A stretch of DNA of 64,000 nucleotides from Ligilactobacillus pobuzihii E100301 = KCTC 13174 (GCF_000349725.1 NZ_KB714700.1:3086-67085), one strand, 5' to 3'. Counted from the stretch's first letter, positions 1 through 9,060 are shown. A program made the numbers and translations. The notes: generated from the letters alone by a model not told the origin.

Positions 1-321
1 ATCTTGTGTAGCTGTTTCAAAGTCGATCTTGCGGTTACCCCATATTTGGGCAACAGGCATTTTTTCGCCATCTTCGACATGTAAACGTGCCTGTGCACTA
101 AATTTTGCTTTTGGGTGTGTAATGCTGCGGGCATTGGTGAATTCAGTGAAATAAACATCCGGACCACCAGCATGGGCAACTACCCGACGAAAAACTGAGT
201 CAGTGACAGCTTCCATTGGTGCCATTGAAAAAAATGGGAGCTTATCTAAGCCTGCGACTGCCGGGTGATTTTGTGCTTCATCAACTACATTTTGCCAGTA
301 GGCAGAATTTACTTGTACCAT
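1..321 (-). CDS. tRNA-dihydrouridine synthase, N-terminal part (cut by window edge)
   Basis: The first 107 codons of a gene that runs off the left edge. The translation has the FMN-barrel start of the Dus family: APMEAVTD near residues 34-41, followed by FRRV and by FTEF near 58-61, where the flavin and tRNA base are held. Dus enzymes reduce uridine to dihydrouridine in tRNA D- or variable loops using FMN and NADPH. The start is ATG at 321, preceded by GAAAGGA at a normal distance. Nothing odd is visible, but the catalytic cysteine region lies outside the window. The subfamily (DusB-like or other) cannot be decided from this fragment. Confidence 0.85.
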   Translation of the reverse strand, partial: MVQVNSAYWQNVVDEAQNHPAVAGLDKLPFFSMAPMEAVTDSVFRRVVAHAGGPDVYFTEFTNARSITHPKAKFSAQARLHVEDGEKMPVAQIWGNRKIDFETATQD

Positions 322-571
322 TATTGTTTTCCTTTCTGAGTGTAACTTTATTTATCAGTATTGTGCGAAATAAATCTAGACTTTATTATCTTAGCGGTAT
401 TTATCATATTTTTCAAGATACTTACATTAAGAAAGAAGGACTTTAAACATACCTTTGAGATACCCAGATTTCCATTTATTTAATAAATATTCACAATAAG
501 TGTATAAAATTAAGGAAAGATGTGATAGAATCTAATTTAAATTTAACAAAGATAAATGGGGGCTGGATATA

Positions 572-1405
572 ATGTGGCACAAAAGGAAAAGTAAGTTAAT
601 GTTAGTGGGACTAGTTTGTCTGACAATGATCGGTAGTTTGGCAGCCTGTGGTAAGAAAGGTGAAAGTGACGATAGTGTGAAACGAATTCAGGATAAAGGC
701 AAGATCACTATGGGAACTTCAGCTGATGCACCTCCATTTGAATATACAACAGTTAAGAATGGTAAAAAGAAAATTGCGGGCTTTGACGTGATGCTGGCAG
801 AAAAAATCGCAGAAGAATTGGATGTTAAGTTGAAAATAGAAAATGTTGCTTTTCCCTCACTGGTGACAGAATTACAAGATAAAAAGATCGATATGGTTTT
901 ATCAAGTATGGTAGCTAGTTCTGACCGGAAGAAAGTCGTTAGTTTTTCCAAACCTTATCATCAGGGTTCTAATGTCTTATTAGTTAGAAAAGCTGATGCA
1001 GCTAAATACCAAAAAATCAGTGACCTTGATGGGAAGTCGATCGGTGCACAACAAGGTTCGGCTAAAGAAAAAGTTGCTAAAAAACAGCTGCCTAAAGCTA
1101 ATTTGGTAACAGAAGGTAACTTAGGCACTTTAACGACTGAACTAAAGGTAGGTAAGGTCGATGGTGTTATTTTAGGAAAAGAAGATTCAAAGCTTTATAC
1201 ACTAAAATATCCAGATATTTATTCGACGACTAACATTAAGCTGAAAACCTCTGGAGATATTGATGCTGTCAGTGTTGGCCTGAATAAAGATGATCAAGCT
1301 CTAAAGAAAAAAATCAACCAAGTTATTCAGAAACTAAAAAAGTCTGGCGAATTAGATAAGATGTTAGCTCAAGCACAAAAAGAACAAATTAATGAAAGTA
1401 AGTGA
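572..1405 (+). CDS. Polar amino acid ABC transporter substrate-binding lipoprotein
   Basis: A 277-residue extracellular solute-binding protein of the SBP_bac_3 family. It has a basic N-terminus, a hydrophobic stretch and a lipobox LAAC with Cys26, so it should be a membrane-anchored lipoprotein. The body shows the family pattern GTSADAPPFEY near residues 48-58, GFDVMLAEKIAEEL, and a lobe-II region DLDGKSIGAQQGS. No permease or ATPase gene adjoins it; it lies 9 bp upstream of an M20 deacylase, with the methionine permease metI convergent beyond that. It may work with a permease elsewhere. The ligand is probably an amino acid or its derivative, but cannot be named. GGGGGCT upstream serves ATG 572. 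Confidence 0.85.
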   Translation: MWHKRKSKLMLVGLVCLTMIGSLAACGKKGESDDSVKRIQDKGKITMGTSADAPPFEYTTVKNGKKKIAGFDVMLAEKIAEELDVKLKIENVAFPSLVTELQDKKIDMVLSSMVASSDRKKVVSFSKPYHQGSNVLLVRKADAAKYQKISDLDGKSIGAQQGSAKEKVAKKQLPKANLVTEGNLGTLTTELKVGKVDGVILGKEDSKLYTLKYPDIYSTTNIKLKTSGDIDAVSVGLNKDDQALKKKINQVIQKLKKSGELDKMLAQAQKEQINESK

Positions 1406-1414
1406 GAATAAAAA

Positions 1415-2563
1415 ATGAATAAAAACTCAAAAATTGAAATTTTACAAAAAATGATCCAGATCCAATCAATCAATGATCATGAAACAAATGTAGCTGATTA
1501 TATTATTTCCTTGTTTGCACCATATCCAGATGTACAGATCAAAAAAGTTGAGTATGAACCTGGTCGCGACAATTTAGTCGTTACGATAGGTGACCACAAC
1601 GGACCAATTTTTGGTTTGTCAGGACATATGGATGTGGTTGCGGCAGGTAATGAAGCTGACTGGGATGAACCTCCCTTTTCTGGAGCTTTAAAAGACGGCC
1701 GGGTCTTTGGCCGGGGAGCTTCGGACATGAAAAGCGGGTTAGCTGCGGTAGTGATCGCAATGCTGGAATTATTAGAAGCAAAAACTAAGTTAACTGGTCA
1801 GGTCCGTTTATTGGCAACAGTCGGTGAAGAAACTGGGGAGTATGGTGCAGCCCAGTTAACTAGGGCCGGGTACGCCGATAATTTGACCGGATTGGTGATT
1901 GCCGAACCAAGTACTGATATGAAAGACATGGTCTATACTGCACGTGGAGTGATCGACTATGAGGTCACTTCGACAGGTAAAGGAGCACACAGTGCACGGC
2001 CTTGGTTAGGCATTAACGCCATCGATAATCTATGGGACTATTACCACTTAGCCAAAGAAAGATTATCTAAGTTTGACCATAAAGACCAGATCTTAGGACA
2101 CGTAACACATGAGATCACTAAAATTAGCGGGGGTGAACAGGTTAATAGTATCCCTGCGCAAGCTAAGTATATGGGCAATATTAGGACGATCCCCGAATAC
2201 CCCAATAAGTTGTTTTACGCTGAATTAGAATCGGTGTTAGACGAATTGAATGCCAAAGAAGGTTATGATCTTTCTTTAAGATATAGTTTTCCAGAAGAGG
2301 CGATCATCGGATCTAAGGATACATCGTTAGCCAAAACAGCTGCCGGAGTATACCAAGATGTTTTTGGTCATGCACCAAATCTAGCGGGAAGTTTAGGGGC
2401 AAATGATGGAGCTGAATTTCTACAAGCTCAGGGCGATTTCAATAGTCTCGTCTGTGGTCCTGGTTCTGATTCGTCACATCAGGCAAACGAGTATGTCGAT
2501 GTAGATATTTATTTAAAAGCAATTGAATTTTATAAAAAACTAGCCTTGCAGTTTGTGAGTTGA
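1415..2563 (+). CDS. M20 family metallo-deacylase/peptidase (ArgE/DapE type)
   Basis: A 382-residue M20 zinc hydrolase. Metal-site motifs are visible: SGHMDVV (His71, Asp73), GRGASDMKSG (Asp104) and VGEETGEYG (Glu138/139). The dimerisation-domain motif GKGAHSARP keeps its histidine, and SSHQANEY near the C-terminus supplies the last ligand. Such enzymes remove N-acyl groups from amino acids or cleave small peptides in the cytoplasm. Automatic annotation as succinyl-diaminopimelate desuccinylase is common in lactobacilli but not supported here by context. It directly follows an amino-acid binding protein gene, so I infer it processes the imported ligand. Two paralogues occur in this window (5367-6518 and 29644-30801). 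Confidence 0.85.
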   Translation: MNKNSKIEILQKMIQIQSINDHETNVADYIISLFAPYPDVQIKKVEYEPGRDNLVVTIGDHNGPIFGLSGHMDVVAAGNEADWDEPPFSGALKDGRVFGRGASDMKSGLAAVVIAMLELLEAKTKLTGQVRLLATVGEETGEYGAAQLTRAGYADNLTGLVIAEPSTDMKDMVYTARGVIDYEVTSTGKGAHSARPWLGINAIDNLWDYYHLAKERLSKFDHKDQILGHVTHEITKISGGEQVNSIPAQAKYMGNIRTIPEYPNKLFYAELESVLDELNAKEGYDLSLRYSFPEEAIIGSKDTSLAKTAAGVYQDVFGHAPNLAGSLGANDGAEFLQAQGDFNSLVCGPGSDSSHQANEYVDVDIYLKAIEFYKKLALQFVS

Positions 2564-2574
2564 ACATAAATTAG

Positions 2575-2689
2575 GAGAGTGGAATAAAACATCTTTTGGA
2601 ACATGTTTAAGGGCCATCGATTTAACCAACTAAATAGTTAGACCGATGGCCCTTTTAGTATCGCACAGCTAGTTTTGTCACAGCCTCTT
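2575..2689 (+). repeat. Dispersed intergenic repeat A, short copy
   Basis: A truncated copy of a repeat found at several gene ends here. It begins GAGTGGAATAAAA, carries TTTTGGAAC-ATGTTTAAG, then a strong hairpin with arms GGGCCATCG / CGATGGCCC and a T-run, and ends TTTTGTCACAGCC. It separates the convergent M20 gene and metI and may act as a terminator for the former. The first hairpin of longer copies is missing. Confidence 0.75.
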
Positions 2690-2693
2690 ATTT

Positions 2694-3395
2694 TTAATTA
2701 CTTCGATGGTTTAAAGATGTAGCCAGTTTATCTCCTATGACTTGAACGACTACAACTAAGATTAAGACGATCAAAGTCGCAACAACAGTTACATCGTTGT
2801 TGAAACGATTATAACCGTATGAAATGGCGGTATTACCTAACCCCCCAGCACCGATTGCACCGGCCATTGCAGTTAACCCAATCAAACTGATCAAGGTCAC
2901 GGTAGTAACGCGAGCGATCTCTGAACGGGCTTCACGCAGATAAACCGTAAATACAATATCAAAAAAAGTTGCCCCGACCGATTGTGCTGCTTCAATGATC
3001 CCTTGGTCAACACTGGATAAAGCCACCTGGACCTGGCGTGCATAAAAAGGGAATACACCTAAAGAAAGTGGTACTAAAGCCGCCGTGGTCCCGATTTGAG
3101 TATGTACGATCAGCTGGGTCACTGGCGCAATAAAGGCCAATAAGATAATAAATGGAATTGCGCGAAAAAATGAAACTATCTTATCGCAGATGTTAAAGAT
3201 CACTTTGTTAGGGTAAACACCTTCAGGAGTAGTCAAGACTAGCCCGATTCCAAATAATAGGCCTAAGATCCCGCCAAATAGAAACGACCAAAAAGTCATA
3301 TAAAAGGTTTGACCGATCGCAGTTAGCCACCCGGCTTCATCAGTCCAACCCTGGGCAAGTACATTTGGGAATACTTTTGCTAAAAATTCACTCAT
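2694..3395 (-). CDS. metI: Methionine ABC transporter permease MetI
   Basis: A 233-residue integral membrane permease of the MetI family, with about five hydrophobic segments. The cytoplasmic EAA-type loop reads EAAQSVGATFFDIVFTVYLREA, shortened here to its key residues EAA...G near 137-143, which contacts the ATPase. It starts one base after the metN stop (TAA-ATG), so the two genes are translationally coupled. With MetN and a MetQ-type binding protein it imports methionine. The cognate MetQ-like gene is on the opposite, divergent transcript (6554-7396). Expression should follow the methionine T-box upstream of metN. Confidence 0.9.
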   Translation of the reverse strand: MSEFLAKVFPNVLAQGWTDEAGWLTAIGQTFYMTFWSFLFGGILGLLFGIGLVLTTPEGVYPNKVIFNICDKIVSFFRAIPFIILLAFIAPVTQLIVHTQIGTTAALVPLSLGVFPFYARQVQVALSSVDQGIIEAAQSVGATFFDIVFTVYLREARSEIARVTTVTLISLIGLTAMAGAIGAGGLGNTAISYGYNRFNNDVTVVATLIVLILVVVVQVIGDKLATSLNHRSN

Positions 3396-4460
3396 TTAAA
3401 CGGCCTCCGTTTCAAGTTTTTCTGCCAGCACACCGTGACTCAACAAGTATTGCTTGGCTTGTTGACGAGCTTTGTTTTCACCGTGCAATATTACGTATAA
3501 AGTACCGATCGGTTTTTCTTTGAGTAAGTCGACGTTTCCATAAATAATACTAGTTTCTACGTTGAATTTTTCGAATAGGCGTGTTGTTAAGGGTTCCTGA
3601 ATTGATTTTCCAGAATAAACCAAGTGATAGATCTCTTCGTTTTCTGTGAGTTCATAATTTTGTAAAAGTTTGATCGCGGTTCGCGAAGCATTTTGAGCAC
3701 CAACTAATTCCTGTGTTAGTGGTTCTTTGGCATTAGTAAAGATGTCTATTAAATTACCGCGTTCAATGATCTTACCTTGCTCCATGACTGCAACCTTGTT
3801 GGCGATCCGTTTGACGGCTGCCATTTCATGGGTGATCAAGACGATAGTTAGGCCTAATTTTTGGTTTAATGATTTTAGTAGATCCAATATCTGATTGGTA
3901 TTTTTGGGATCAAGCGCGGAAGTTGCTTCGTCTGAGATCAAGATCTCAGGGTCATTAGCTAAAGCACGCGCGATGGCGACACGTTGTTGTTGACCACCAG
4001 ATAGTTGTGCTGGAAAGTGATTTTTTTGTTCAGTCAGATCGACTAATTCTAGTAAATGCTCGGCCTTTTTTTGGCGCTGTTTTTCATTTAACGAACTGTG
4101 TTTCAAGGCAAATTCTACGTTTTGAATGGCAGTTTGTTCATTCAGTAAATTGAAATGCTGGAAGATCATGCCGATCTTGCGACGCTTGGTCCGCAAATCT
4201 TTTTTATCGATGCGCTGAATAGATTGCTCATTTTTTGAAAAAAATATGTCGTTATTTACGGTGACCTTACCAGCCGTTGGTTCTTGTAACAAATTGATGA
4301 CTCGAACTAAGGTCGATTTACCCGCACCTGAATAACCTACGACACCATAAATATCACCTTGATCTACAGTTAAAGAAACGTCATCGATGGCTTTGATCAA
4401 ACTTTGATGTTGTTGAAAATAAACTTTGATATTGCTTAATTCAATGATTGAATTGCTCAT
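3396..4460 (-). CDS. metN: Methionine ABC transporter ATP-binding protein MetN
   Basis: A 354-residue ABC ATPase. Walker A is GYSGAGKST, the signature is LSGGQQQR, and Walker B is ILISDEATSALD, followed by the switch histidine in LITHEM. After the nucleotide domain there is a C-terminal NIL/ACT-like domain of about 90 residues, which in MetN of other bacteria binds methionine and causes trans-inhibition. The length fits the family. It is the first gene of a two-gene operon with metI and sits about 100 bp downstream of a methionine T-box. A ribosome site AAGGAGGT precedes ATG 4460. Confidence 0.93.
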   Translation of the reverse strand: MSNSIIELSNIKVYFQQHQSLIKAIDDVSLTVDQGDIYGVVGYSGAGKSTLVRVINLLQEPTAGKVTVNNDIFFSKNEQSIQRIDKKDLRTKRRKIGMIFQHFNLLNEQTAIQNVEFALKHSSLNEKQRQKKAEHLLELVDLTEQKNHFPAQLSGGQQQRVAIARALANDPEILISDEATSALDPKNTNQILDLLKSLNQKLGLTIVLITHEMAAVKRIANKVAVMEQGKIIERGNLIDIFTNAKEPLTQELVGAQNASRTAIKLLQNYELTENEEIYHLVYSGKSIQEPLTTRLFEKFNVETSIIYGNVDLLKEKPIGTLYVILHGENKARQQAKQYLLSHGVLAEKLETEAV

Positions 4461-4568
4461 GTATCTGACCTCCTTGAAATTTTGAATTTGATTTTTATTT
4501 GATTAGGACGAGAAGAAAATTGTTGGTGGACTAGGTTGCTAAAAGACAAGATGTTGTTTTCTATTTTG

Positions 4569-4815
4569 TATAAAAAAAGTCCCCTAGATCAGTTGATCTA
4601 AAGGACGAGAAAACCCGCGGTACCACCTTAATTATTAGTGCGCATGTGCGACTAATATCTTTATCGAAGTGGAAGTTAACGGATCCCCCGCAACAACTGC
4701 TTGCACACTTGTTGGCCTAACAGAGCTCATCTTCTCGCAGTGTTTGGTTATGTCGTTTCAGCTACAGACATTCTCTGAGAAACCTTACATAGCGATACTC
4801 TTCTCTTTGTTTTTA
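4569..4815 (-). promoter_or_regulatory. T-box riboswitch, methionine specifier, upstream of metNI
   Basis: Read on the minus strand, this leader starts with GAGAAGAGTA, the stem I landmark, and carries GAAG-AUG-A-GCUCU, placing AUG (Met) at the specifier position. It contains the conserved T-box AAGGTGGTACCGCGG at about 4615-4629. It ends in an intrinsic terminator whose arms are GUCCUUUAGAUCA / UGAUCUAGGGGAC, followed by seven U (4572-4605). Uncharged tRNA-Met is expected to favour the antiterminator and switch on metNI. Confidence 0.92.
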
Positions 4816-4839
4816 TAAGATTAAAATTTGATGTCACTA

Positions 4840-4868
4840 AATTTAGCATTTAAATTGTTGGTCGTCAA
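4840..4868 (-). promoter_or_regulatory. Promoter of the metNI T-box transcript
   Basis: On the minus strand TTGACG (4863-4868) and TAAATT (4840-4845) are 17 bp apart and end about 25 bp before the first T-box element. This is a prediction from consensus only. Confidence 0.6.
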
Positions 4869-5032
4869 GAAAAATTATAATAAATAATTAAAGCTAAGAA
4901 AATTTTGTTCTGAAAAATGGTTGATTAAGCATTGATAAATAAGCATTTTATAAATAAAAAATGTGGCGATTAAGTACTGAAATAAAAATTGTTCCAAAAA
5001 AAACTTGCAATACTTAAAATTAACTAGTAGAC

Positions 5033-5060
5033 TTGCATTAAATTAAAATTAAAATATTAT
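5033..5060 (+). promoter_or_regulatory. Promoter of the right-hand T-box transcript
   Basis: TTGCAT at 5033-5038 and TATTAT at 5055-5060 are 16 bp apart and lie just before the T-box leader. This is a consensus-based call. Confidence 0.55.
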
Positions 5061-5065
5061 GTGAT

Positions 5066-5312
5066 GAAGAGAAGAGTAGTTTGCAAGTAGTTTTTTCAGA
5101 GAGAGTCCGTTATGCTGTGAGGGCTTAAAACGAAAGAAGATGAAGATGAGCTCTGAGCATTAGTGGTTGTGCAAGCAATTATTACAGTAAGACCTGTTAT
5201 CGTCTAGCTTATTGATTCTAGTAAGTTGTTGAGGTGTTTTCTGTGAGGAAGACACGAATTAAGGTGGTAACGCGTTGCTTTCGTCCTTTACTTGGGGCGG
5301 AAGCTTTTTTTA
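5066..5312 (+). promoter_or_regulatory. T-box riboswitch, methionine specifier, upstream of M20-metQ-capA operon
   Basis: The leader has GAAGAGAAGAGTAG at its start, a specifier region GAAG-AUG-A-GCUCU identical to that of the opposite T-box, the T-box core AAGGTGGTAACGCG at 5261-5274, and a terminator with arms GCUUUCGUCC / GGGGCGGAAGC and a U-run (5277-5311). It should couple expression of the downstream three-gene operon to tRNA-Met charging. It is divergent from the metNI T-box; the two promoters lie about 165 bp apart. Confidence 0.92.
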
Positions 5313-5366
5313 TACCCAAAATTAAGTAAGTTAGTCAAAGTAAATATATTTCAGGAGGGATCATTC

Positions 5367-6518
5367 ATGAAAAGAACAGAAAAAATTAAGGTGTTACAAG
5401 ATCTAGTCCAGTTACATACGGTCAATGGCAATGAAATAGTTGTCGCGCAATATTTGCAAAGTTTACTTGAGAAACACGGAATTCAAGCCAAAATTGATGC
5501 TTTCGGTGACAACAGGGCAGACCTTGTGGCAGAGATCGGTGACGCGGATCCAACTAAAAAAGTTTTAGCTTTTACTGGCCACCAAGATACAGTCGCTGTG
5601 GGAAACATTGATTCTTGGAAACATGATCCATTTGCTGCTGAGGTCAGCGGCGATAGGTTATATGGGCGTGGAGCTTCTGACATGAAAAGTGGTTTAGCTG
5701 CGATCGCGATCGCATTGATAGAATTATCAGAAAATGACGAAGTCAAACTTAAAGGTAAGTTGCGCTTTATTGCGACTGCTGGCGAAGAATACGGGACGCC
5801 TGGTGCTTATCGTTTGAATGAACAACATGTGATCGATGATGCTGATGCTTTGGTAGTTGGTGAACCGACAAATGGTAACGTGTCTTATGCTCATTCCGGT
5901 AGTTTTAATTACCGTATTAAAAGTACTGGTAAATCGGCGCATAGCTCAACACCAACGGAGGGGATCAATGCTATTCAAGGATTGATAAATTATATCAATG
6001 TGGAAAAAGACTTGTTTGCTGATACACCAACTGATCCTTATTTAGGTGAAGTTCAGCATAGCATTACCGTGATCAACGGTGGCGAGCAAGTCAATACGAT
6101 CCCTGATCAAGCTGAACTATTAGGCAATATTCGTCCCACGCGAGAATTTAATAATCAAAAAGTCATTGAACGGATCACAGGTGCTGTTAATGACCTGAAC
6201 GCAAAAAATGATGTCCAGCTTGAATTAGAGATCATTCATAATTTTGAACCTGTTGAAACAGATTCAGAGCATGAATTTGTGCAATTAGCCAAAAAAGTAG
6301 CGCAAGATAATTTTACAGATCGTGAAGTTAAACTACAGACGATGAATGGTGCGACAGATGCCAGTGTTTTTGTTAAAAATAATCCAGGATTACCAACTGT
6401 AGTTTTAGGAGCTGATAACAGTAAAACTGATCACCAGCTTAATGAATATACGACCTTGAGCAGTTATTTGGAATTGATCGAAGTTTATCAGCAGATCGCA
6501 GAAAACTTTTTGAAATAA
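5367..6518 (+). CDS. M20 family deacylase/peptidase under methionine T-box control
   Basis: A 383-residue M20 zinc hydrolase with GHQDTV, GRGASDMKSG, AGEEYG, GKSAHSS and DHQLNEY motifs, all in the expected order. I chose ATG 5367, 7 bp after AGGAGGG. A possible TTG at 5292 is inside the T-box terminator and is not a sensible start. Because it is led by a methionine T-box and followed by a MetQ-like binding protein, I infer it releases methionine from N-acyl-methionine or a small Met-containing peptide. Family membership is secure, the substrate is not. It is a paralogue of 1415-2563 and 29644-30801. Confidence 0.85.
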   Translation: MKRTEKIKVLQDLVQLHTVNGNEIVVAQYLQSLLEKHGIQAKIDAFGDNRADLVAEIGDADPTKKVLAFTGHQDTVAVGNIDSWKHDPFAAEVSGDRLYGRGASDMKSGLAAIAIALIELSENDEVKLKGKLRFIATAGEEYGTPGAYRLNEQHVIDDADALVVGEPTNGNVSYAHSGSFNYRIKSTGKSAHSSTPTEGINAIQGLINYINVEKDLFADTPTDPYLGEVQHSITVINGGEQVNTIPDQAELLGNIRPTREFNNQKVIERITGAVNDLNAKNDVQLELEIIHNFEPVETDSEHEFVQLAKKVAQDNFTDREVKLQTMNGATDASVFVKNNPGLPTVVLGADNSKTDHQLNEYTTLSSYLELIEVYQQIAENFLK

Positions 6519-6553
6519 ATTAATTGGAAATTAAAAACTAGGAGGGTATTGTA

Positions 6554-7396
6554 ATGAAAAAAGGGTGGAAGTATTTAATTGGTATCGTGGTAGTTGTTGT
6601 GATAGTGATCGCGGGTTATTTTAGCTTTGGTGATAAGTCACAAGCAAAAGAAAAGACGATCACGGTTGGGGTAGTTGCGCCGGCAGATAAAGATACACAC
6701 GTTTGGGATGCCGTTAAAAAAGAGGCTAAAGATAAATATGGTTTAACGGTCAAACTCAAAGAATTTAGTGATTGGAATCAGCCCAATAAGGCAGTAGCAA
6801 ATGGTGAGCTAGACGTAAATTCCTTTCAAACCAAGGAATTCCTAGATGATTGGAATAAAGCACATGATAATACCTTAACATCTGTAGGTCAGACTATCAT
6901 TGCTCCATTACGGTTATATTCAAAAAAAGTAGATTCAGTCGCTGATATCAAAAATGGCGCAACGATCACGATCGCAAATGATGCAGTTAACGAATCTCGT
7001 GGTTTGAAATTACTGCAAAATGCTGGACTGATCAAATTAAAGTCCGATGATTCACTAGCAACAACTAAAGATATCGCGGAAAATCCAAAGAATTTGAAAA
7101 TCAAAGAAGTTGATGGTAGTCAAACAGCGCGGGCATTATCTAGTGAAGATGCTTCGGTCGTAAACGGCGGCTTTGCTGTGTCAGGTAACATCCCCTTGAA
7201 ATATACTCTATATAAGGAAAAGCTAGATAAAAATTCTAAACCTTACATTAATGTTTTAGCCGTTTCCAAAAAGAAAAAGGACTCTCAAGCTTTTAAAAAT
7301 CTGGTTAAGGCTTATCAAAGTAAATCAGTTAAAAAAGAAATCAAAAAACAATATAACTCATTGATCATTCCAGGCTGGGACTTAGACCTAGATTAG
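6554..7396 (+). CDS. metQ: MetQ/NlpA-family methionine-binding protein with N-terminal membrane anchor
   Basis: A 280-residue binding protein of the NlpA/MetQ family: KTITVGVVAPADKDTHVW near 34-51, the Tyr/Phe-rich lobe patterns NGELDVNSFQTKEFLDDW and TIIAPLRLYSKK, and NGGFAVSGNIP. It should be the extracytoplasmic ligand-binding subunit for MetNI. The first 22 residues are a long hydrophobic helix (IVVVVVIVIAGYF) with no lipobox cysteine, so it is probably anchored by an uncleaved helix or secreted rather than lipidated, unusual for MetQ in Firmicutes. It lies 35 bp downstream of the M20 gene, with AGGAGGG before ATG 6554. Confidence 0.85.
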   Translation: MKKGWKYLIGIVVVVVIVIAGYFSFGDKSQAKEKTITVGVVAPADKDTHVWDAVKKEAKDKYGLTVKLKEFSDWNQPNKAVANGELDVNSFQTKEFLDDWNKAHDNTLTSVGQTIIAPLRLYSKKVDSVADIKNGATITIANDAVNESRGLKLLQNAGLIKLKSDDSLATTKDIAENPKNLKIKEVDGSQTARALSSEDASVVNGGFAVSGNIPLKYTLYKEKLDKNSKPYINVLAVSKKKKDSQAFKNLVKAYQSKSVKKEIKKQYNSLIIPGWDLDLD

Positions 7397-7449
7397 AACG
7401 ATCGGAGTAATGTGAACAACAATTGCACTTTAATGGGAGGTAAACAATA

Positions 7450-8748
7450 GTGAAAATGACATTTACGGCTGCTGGTGATGCCATTATCCAACGGCATATA
7501 CCTCAAGGCGGTTATCCCGGATATGATAAATTTAAAGAATTGTTGAGCCAAGGTGACACATGCTTCTTTAATTTGGAAACGACTTTACATCATTATGAAT
7601 CGTATGGTTCTCAGTATAGTGGGGGTGGTTATCTGTGTGGTCCGCCCGAAGTTTTAGAAGACGTGAAGAAATTAGGCTTTAATGTTACTTCTTTTGCTAA
7701 CAACCATACCTTAGATTATTCTTACGGTGGCTTAGAAAAAACTTTGGAAAACGTTAAACAAGCTGGCATTCCTTGTGCGGGCGCCGGAAGTAATTTGCAA
7801 GAAGCAGCGCAGCCAGTCTATTATGAGTCGCCTACTGGCAGAGTAGCGGTCATTGCCGCTACTAGTACTTTTAATCCGGCTGCGATCGCGGGAAATGCAT
7901 CGGCTTATATACAGGGACGGCCCGGGCTAAATCCAGTACGATTTACAACAACCTACTATATTAAACAAGATGATGTATCACGTTTCAAAAAGATCATTAG
8001 AGAAACGCAGATCGATGATGAAAACGAATTTTATCGTCAGTCTGGTTTTGCTCCCGCAGTACCAGATGATGAGATCACTTTTGGAGATTATAGTTTTAAA
8101 GTCGCAGACAAACGCGGCTTTAGCACTAGCGTTGATACCAGAGATCTGGCTAGATTTCAAAAGATCATTGCTGAGGCAAAAACACAGGCTGATTATGTAT
8201 TGATTTCTCTGCATTGTCATGAAATGAAGGGAAAAGACCGTGAGTCGTTGCCTGATTTTGAAAAAGAATTTGCCCATAAGTGTATCGACTACGGCGCTGA
8301 TGCGATCATCGGTCATGGGCCACATACGATCCGGGGACTTGAGATTTATCAGGGGCGACCGATTTTTTATTCACTGGGAGACATTATCTTGAATATTCAA
8401 AATTTGACTAAAGCGCCAGCTGATTATTTTGAAAGTTTTTCGTTACCGACCGATTCTACGATTGCTGACTTGTTTAATGCACAGTGGGCTGGTTATACAC
8501 GTGGGATGCATGTTGATCCTAAATTATACGAAACTGTTGTACCATACTGGCAAGTTGAAGATGGCCAGCTGACTGAGTTAACTTTGACACCGATCGAACT
8601 TGGTTTTGACTATCCTTTATCAGATAATCGCAAGGGTTGGCCAGTAGTTGCGCAAGACGATCAAATATTGCAGCGATTAGCTGACTTATCCGAACCATTA
8701 GGAACTAAATTTGAAATCAGGGATAATGTGGCACACTTGCGGTTATAA
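7450..8748 (+). CDS. CapA-family metallophosphatase-like protein
   Basis: A 432-residue protein of the CapA/PGA_cap family. Family features are AAGDAIIQ at the N-terminus, FNLETTL near 39-45, SFANNHTLDY near 82-91, LHCHEMKG, and GHGPHTIRGLEIYQGRPIFYSLGD. These correspond to the conserved metal-binding residues of the calcineurin-like fold. CapA is known from poly-gamma-glutamate capsule loci, but lone CapA-like genes in lactobacilli have no established role. There is no signal peptide or membrane segment here, unlike capsule CapA. It is third in the methionine T-box operon, 53 bp after metQ. The GTG start follows GGGAGG. Confidence 0.8.
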   Translation: MKMTFTAAGDAIIQRHIPQGGYPGYDKFKELLSQGDTCFFNLETTLHHYESYGSQYSGGGYLCGPPEVLEDVKKLGFNVTSFANNHTLDYSYGGLEKTLENVKQAGIPCAGAGSNLQEAAQPVYYESPTGRVAVIAATSTFNPAAIAGNASAYIQGRPGLNPVRFTTTYYIKQDDVSRFKKIIRETQIDDENEFYRQSGFAPAVPDDEITFGDYSFKVADKRGFSTSVDTRDLARFQKIIAEAKTQADYVLISLHCHEMKGKDRESLPDFEKEFAHKCIDYGADAIIGHGPHTIRGLEIYQGRPIFYSLGDIILNIQNLTKAPADYFESFSLPTDSTIADLFNAQWAGYTRGMHVDPKLYETVVPYWQVEDGQLTELTLTPIELGFDYPLSDNRKGWPVVAQDDQILQRLADLSEPLGTKFEIRDNVAHLRL

Positions 8749-8768
8749 AATGAAATTTATTATTAAGG

Positions 8769-8977
8769 AAAGTGAGAAAAAGATGTTTTGAAGCCGATTT
8801 GTAACGGCGATTGAATTATTTTGGGTCGAAGCGAAGAACCAGAATAATGCAATCGTTGTTGCAGTATGGCTTCAATCTTTCGGAACACCTTTAAGGGCCG
8901 GCAATCTACCCCATTTAATGGGATAGATCGACGACCCTTTTAGTATCGCACAGTTAGTTTTACCTCAGTTCCTTTTA
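8769..8977 (+). repeat. Dispersed intergenic repeat A, long copy
   Basis: A full copy of about 209 bp. It contains GATGTTTTGAAGCCGATTTG, an inverted partner GCAATCGTTG...GGCTTCAATC, TTTCGGAACAC, then the hairpin with arms AGGGCCG and CGACCCTTT, and ends AGTTTTACCTCAG. It fills nearly all of the 312-bp gap between capA and the DUF554 gene. The outer arms make the whole unit loosely palindromic. It may terminate the methionine operon. Confidence 0.8.
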
Positions 8978-9060
8978 ATTGGGGGTTGAATATAAGTAGC
9001 TTTAAACCTGACTCTAGTGGTAAGCTTGTAATAATTTAATTCAAGGGGGGGGGAAGTTAA

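Noticed and set aside
5292-5366. Upstream TTG start extending the M20 protein by 25 residues
   Set aside because: It lies in the T-box terminator and has no ribosome site; ATG 5367 has AGGAGGG.
7978-8325. 115-codon minus-strand ORF inside the capA-like gene
   Set aside because: It lies opposite a well supported gene and lacks a ribosome site.
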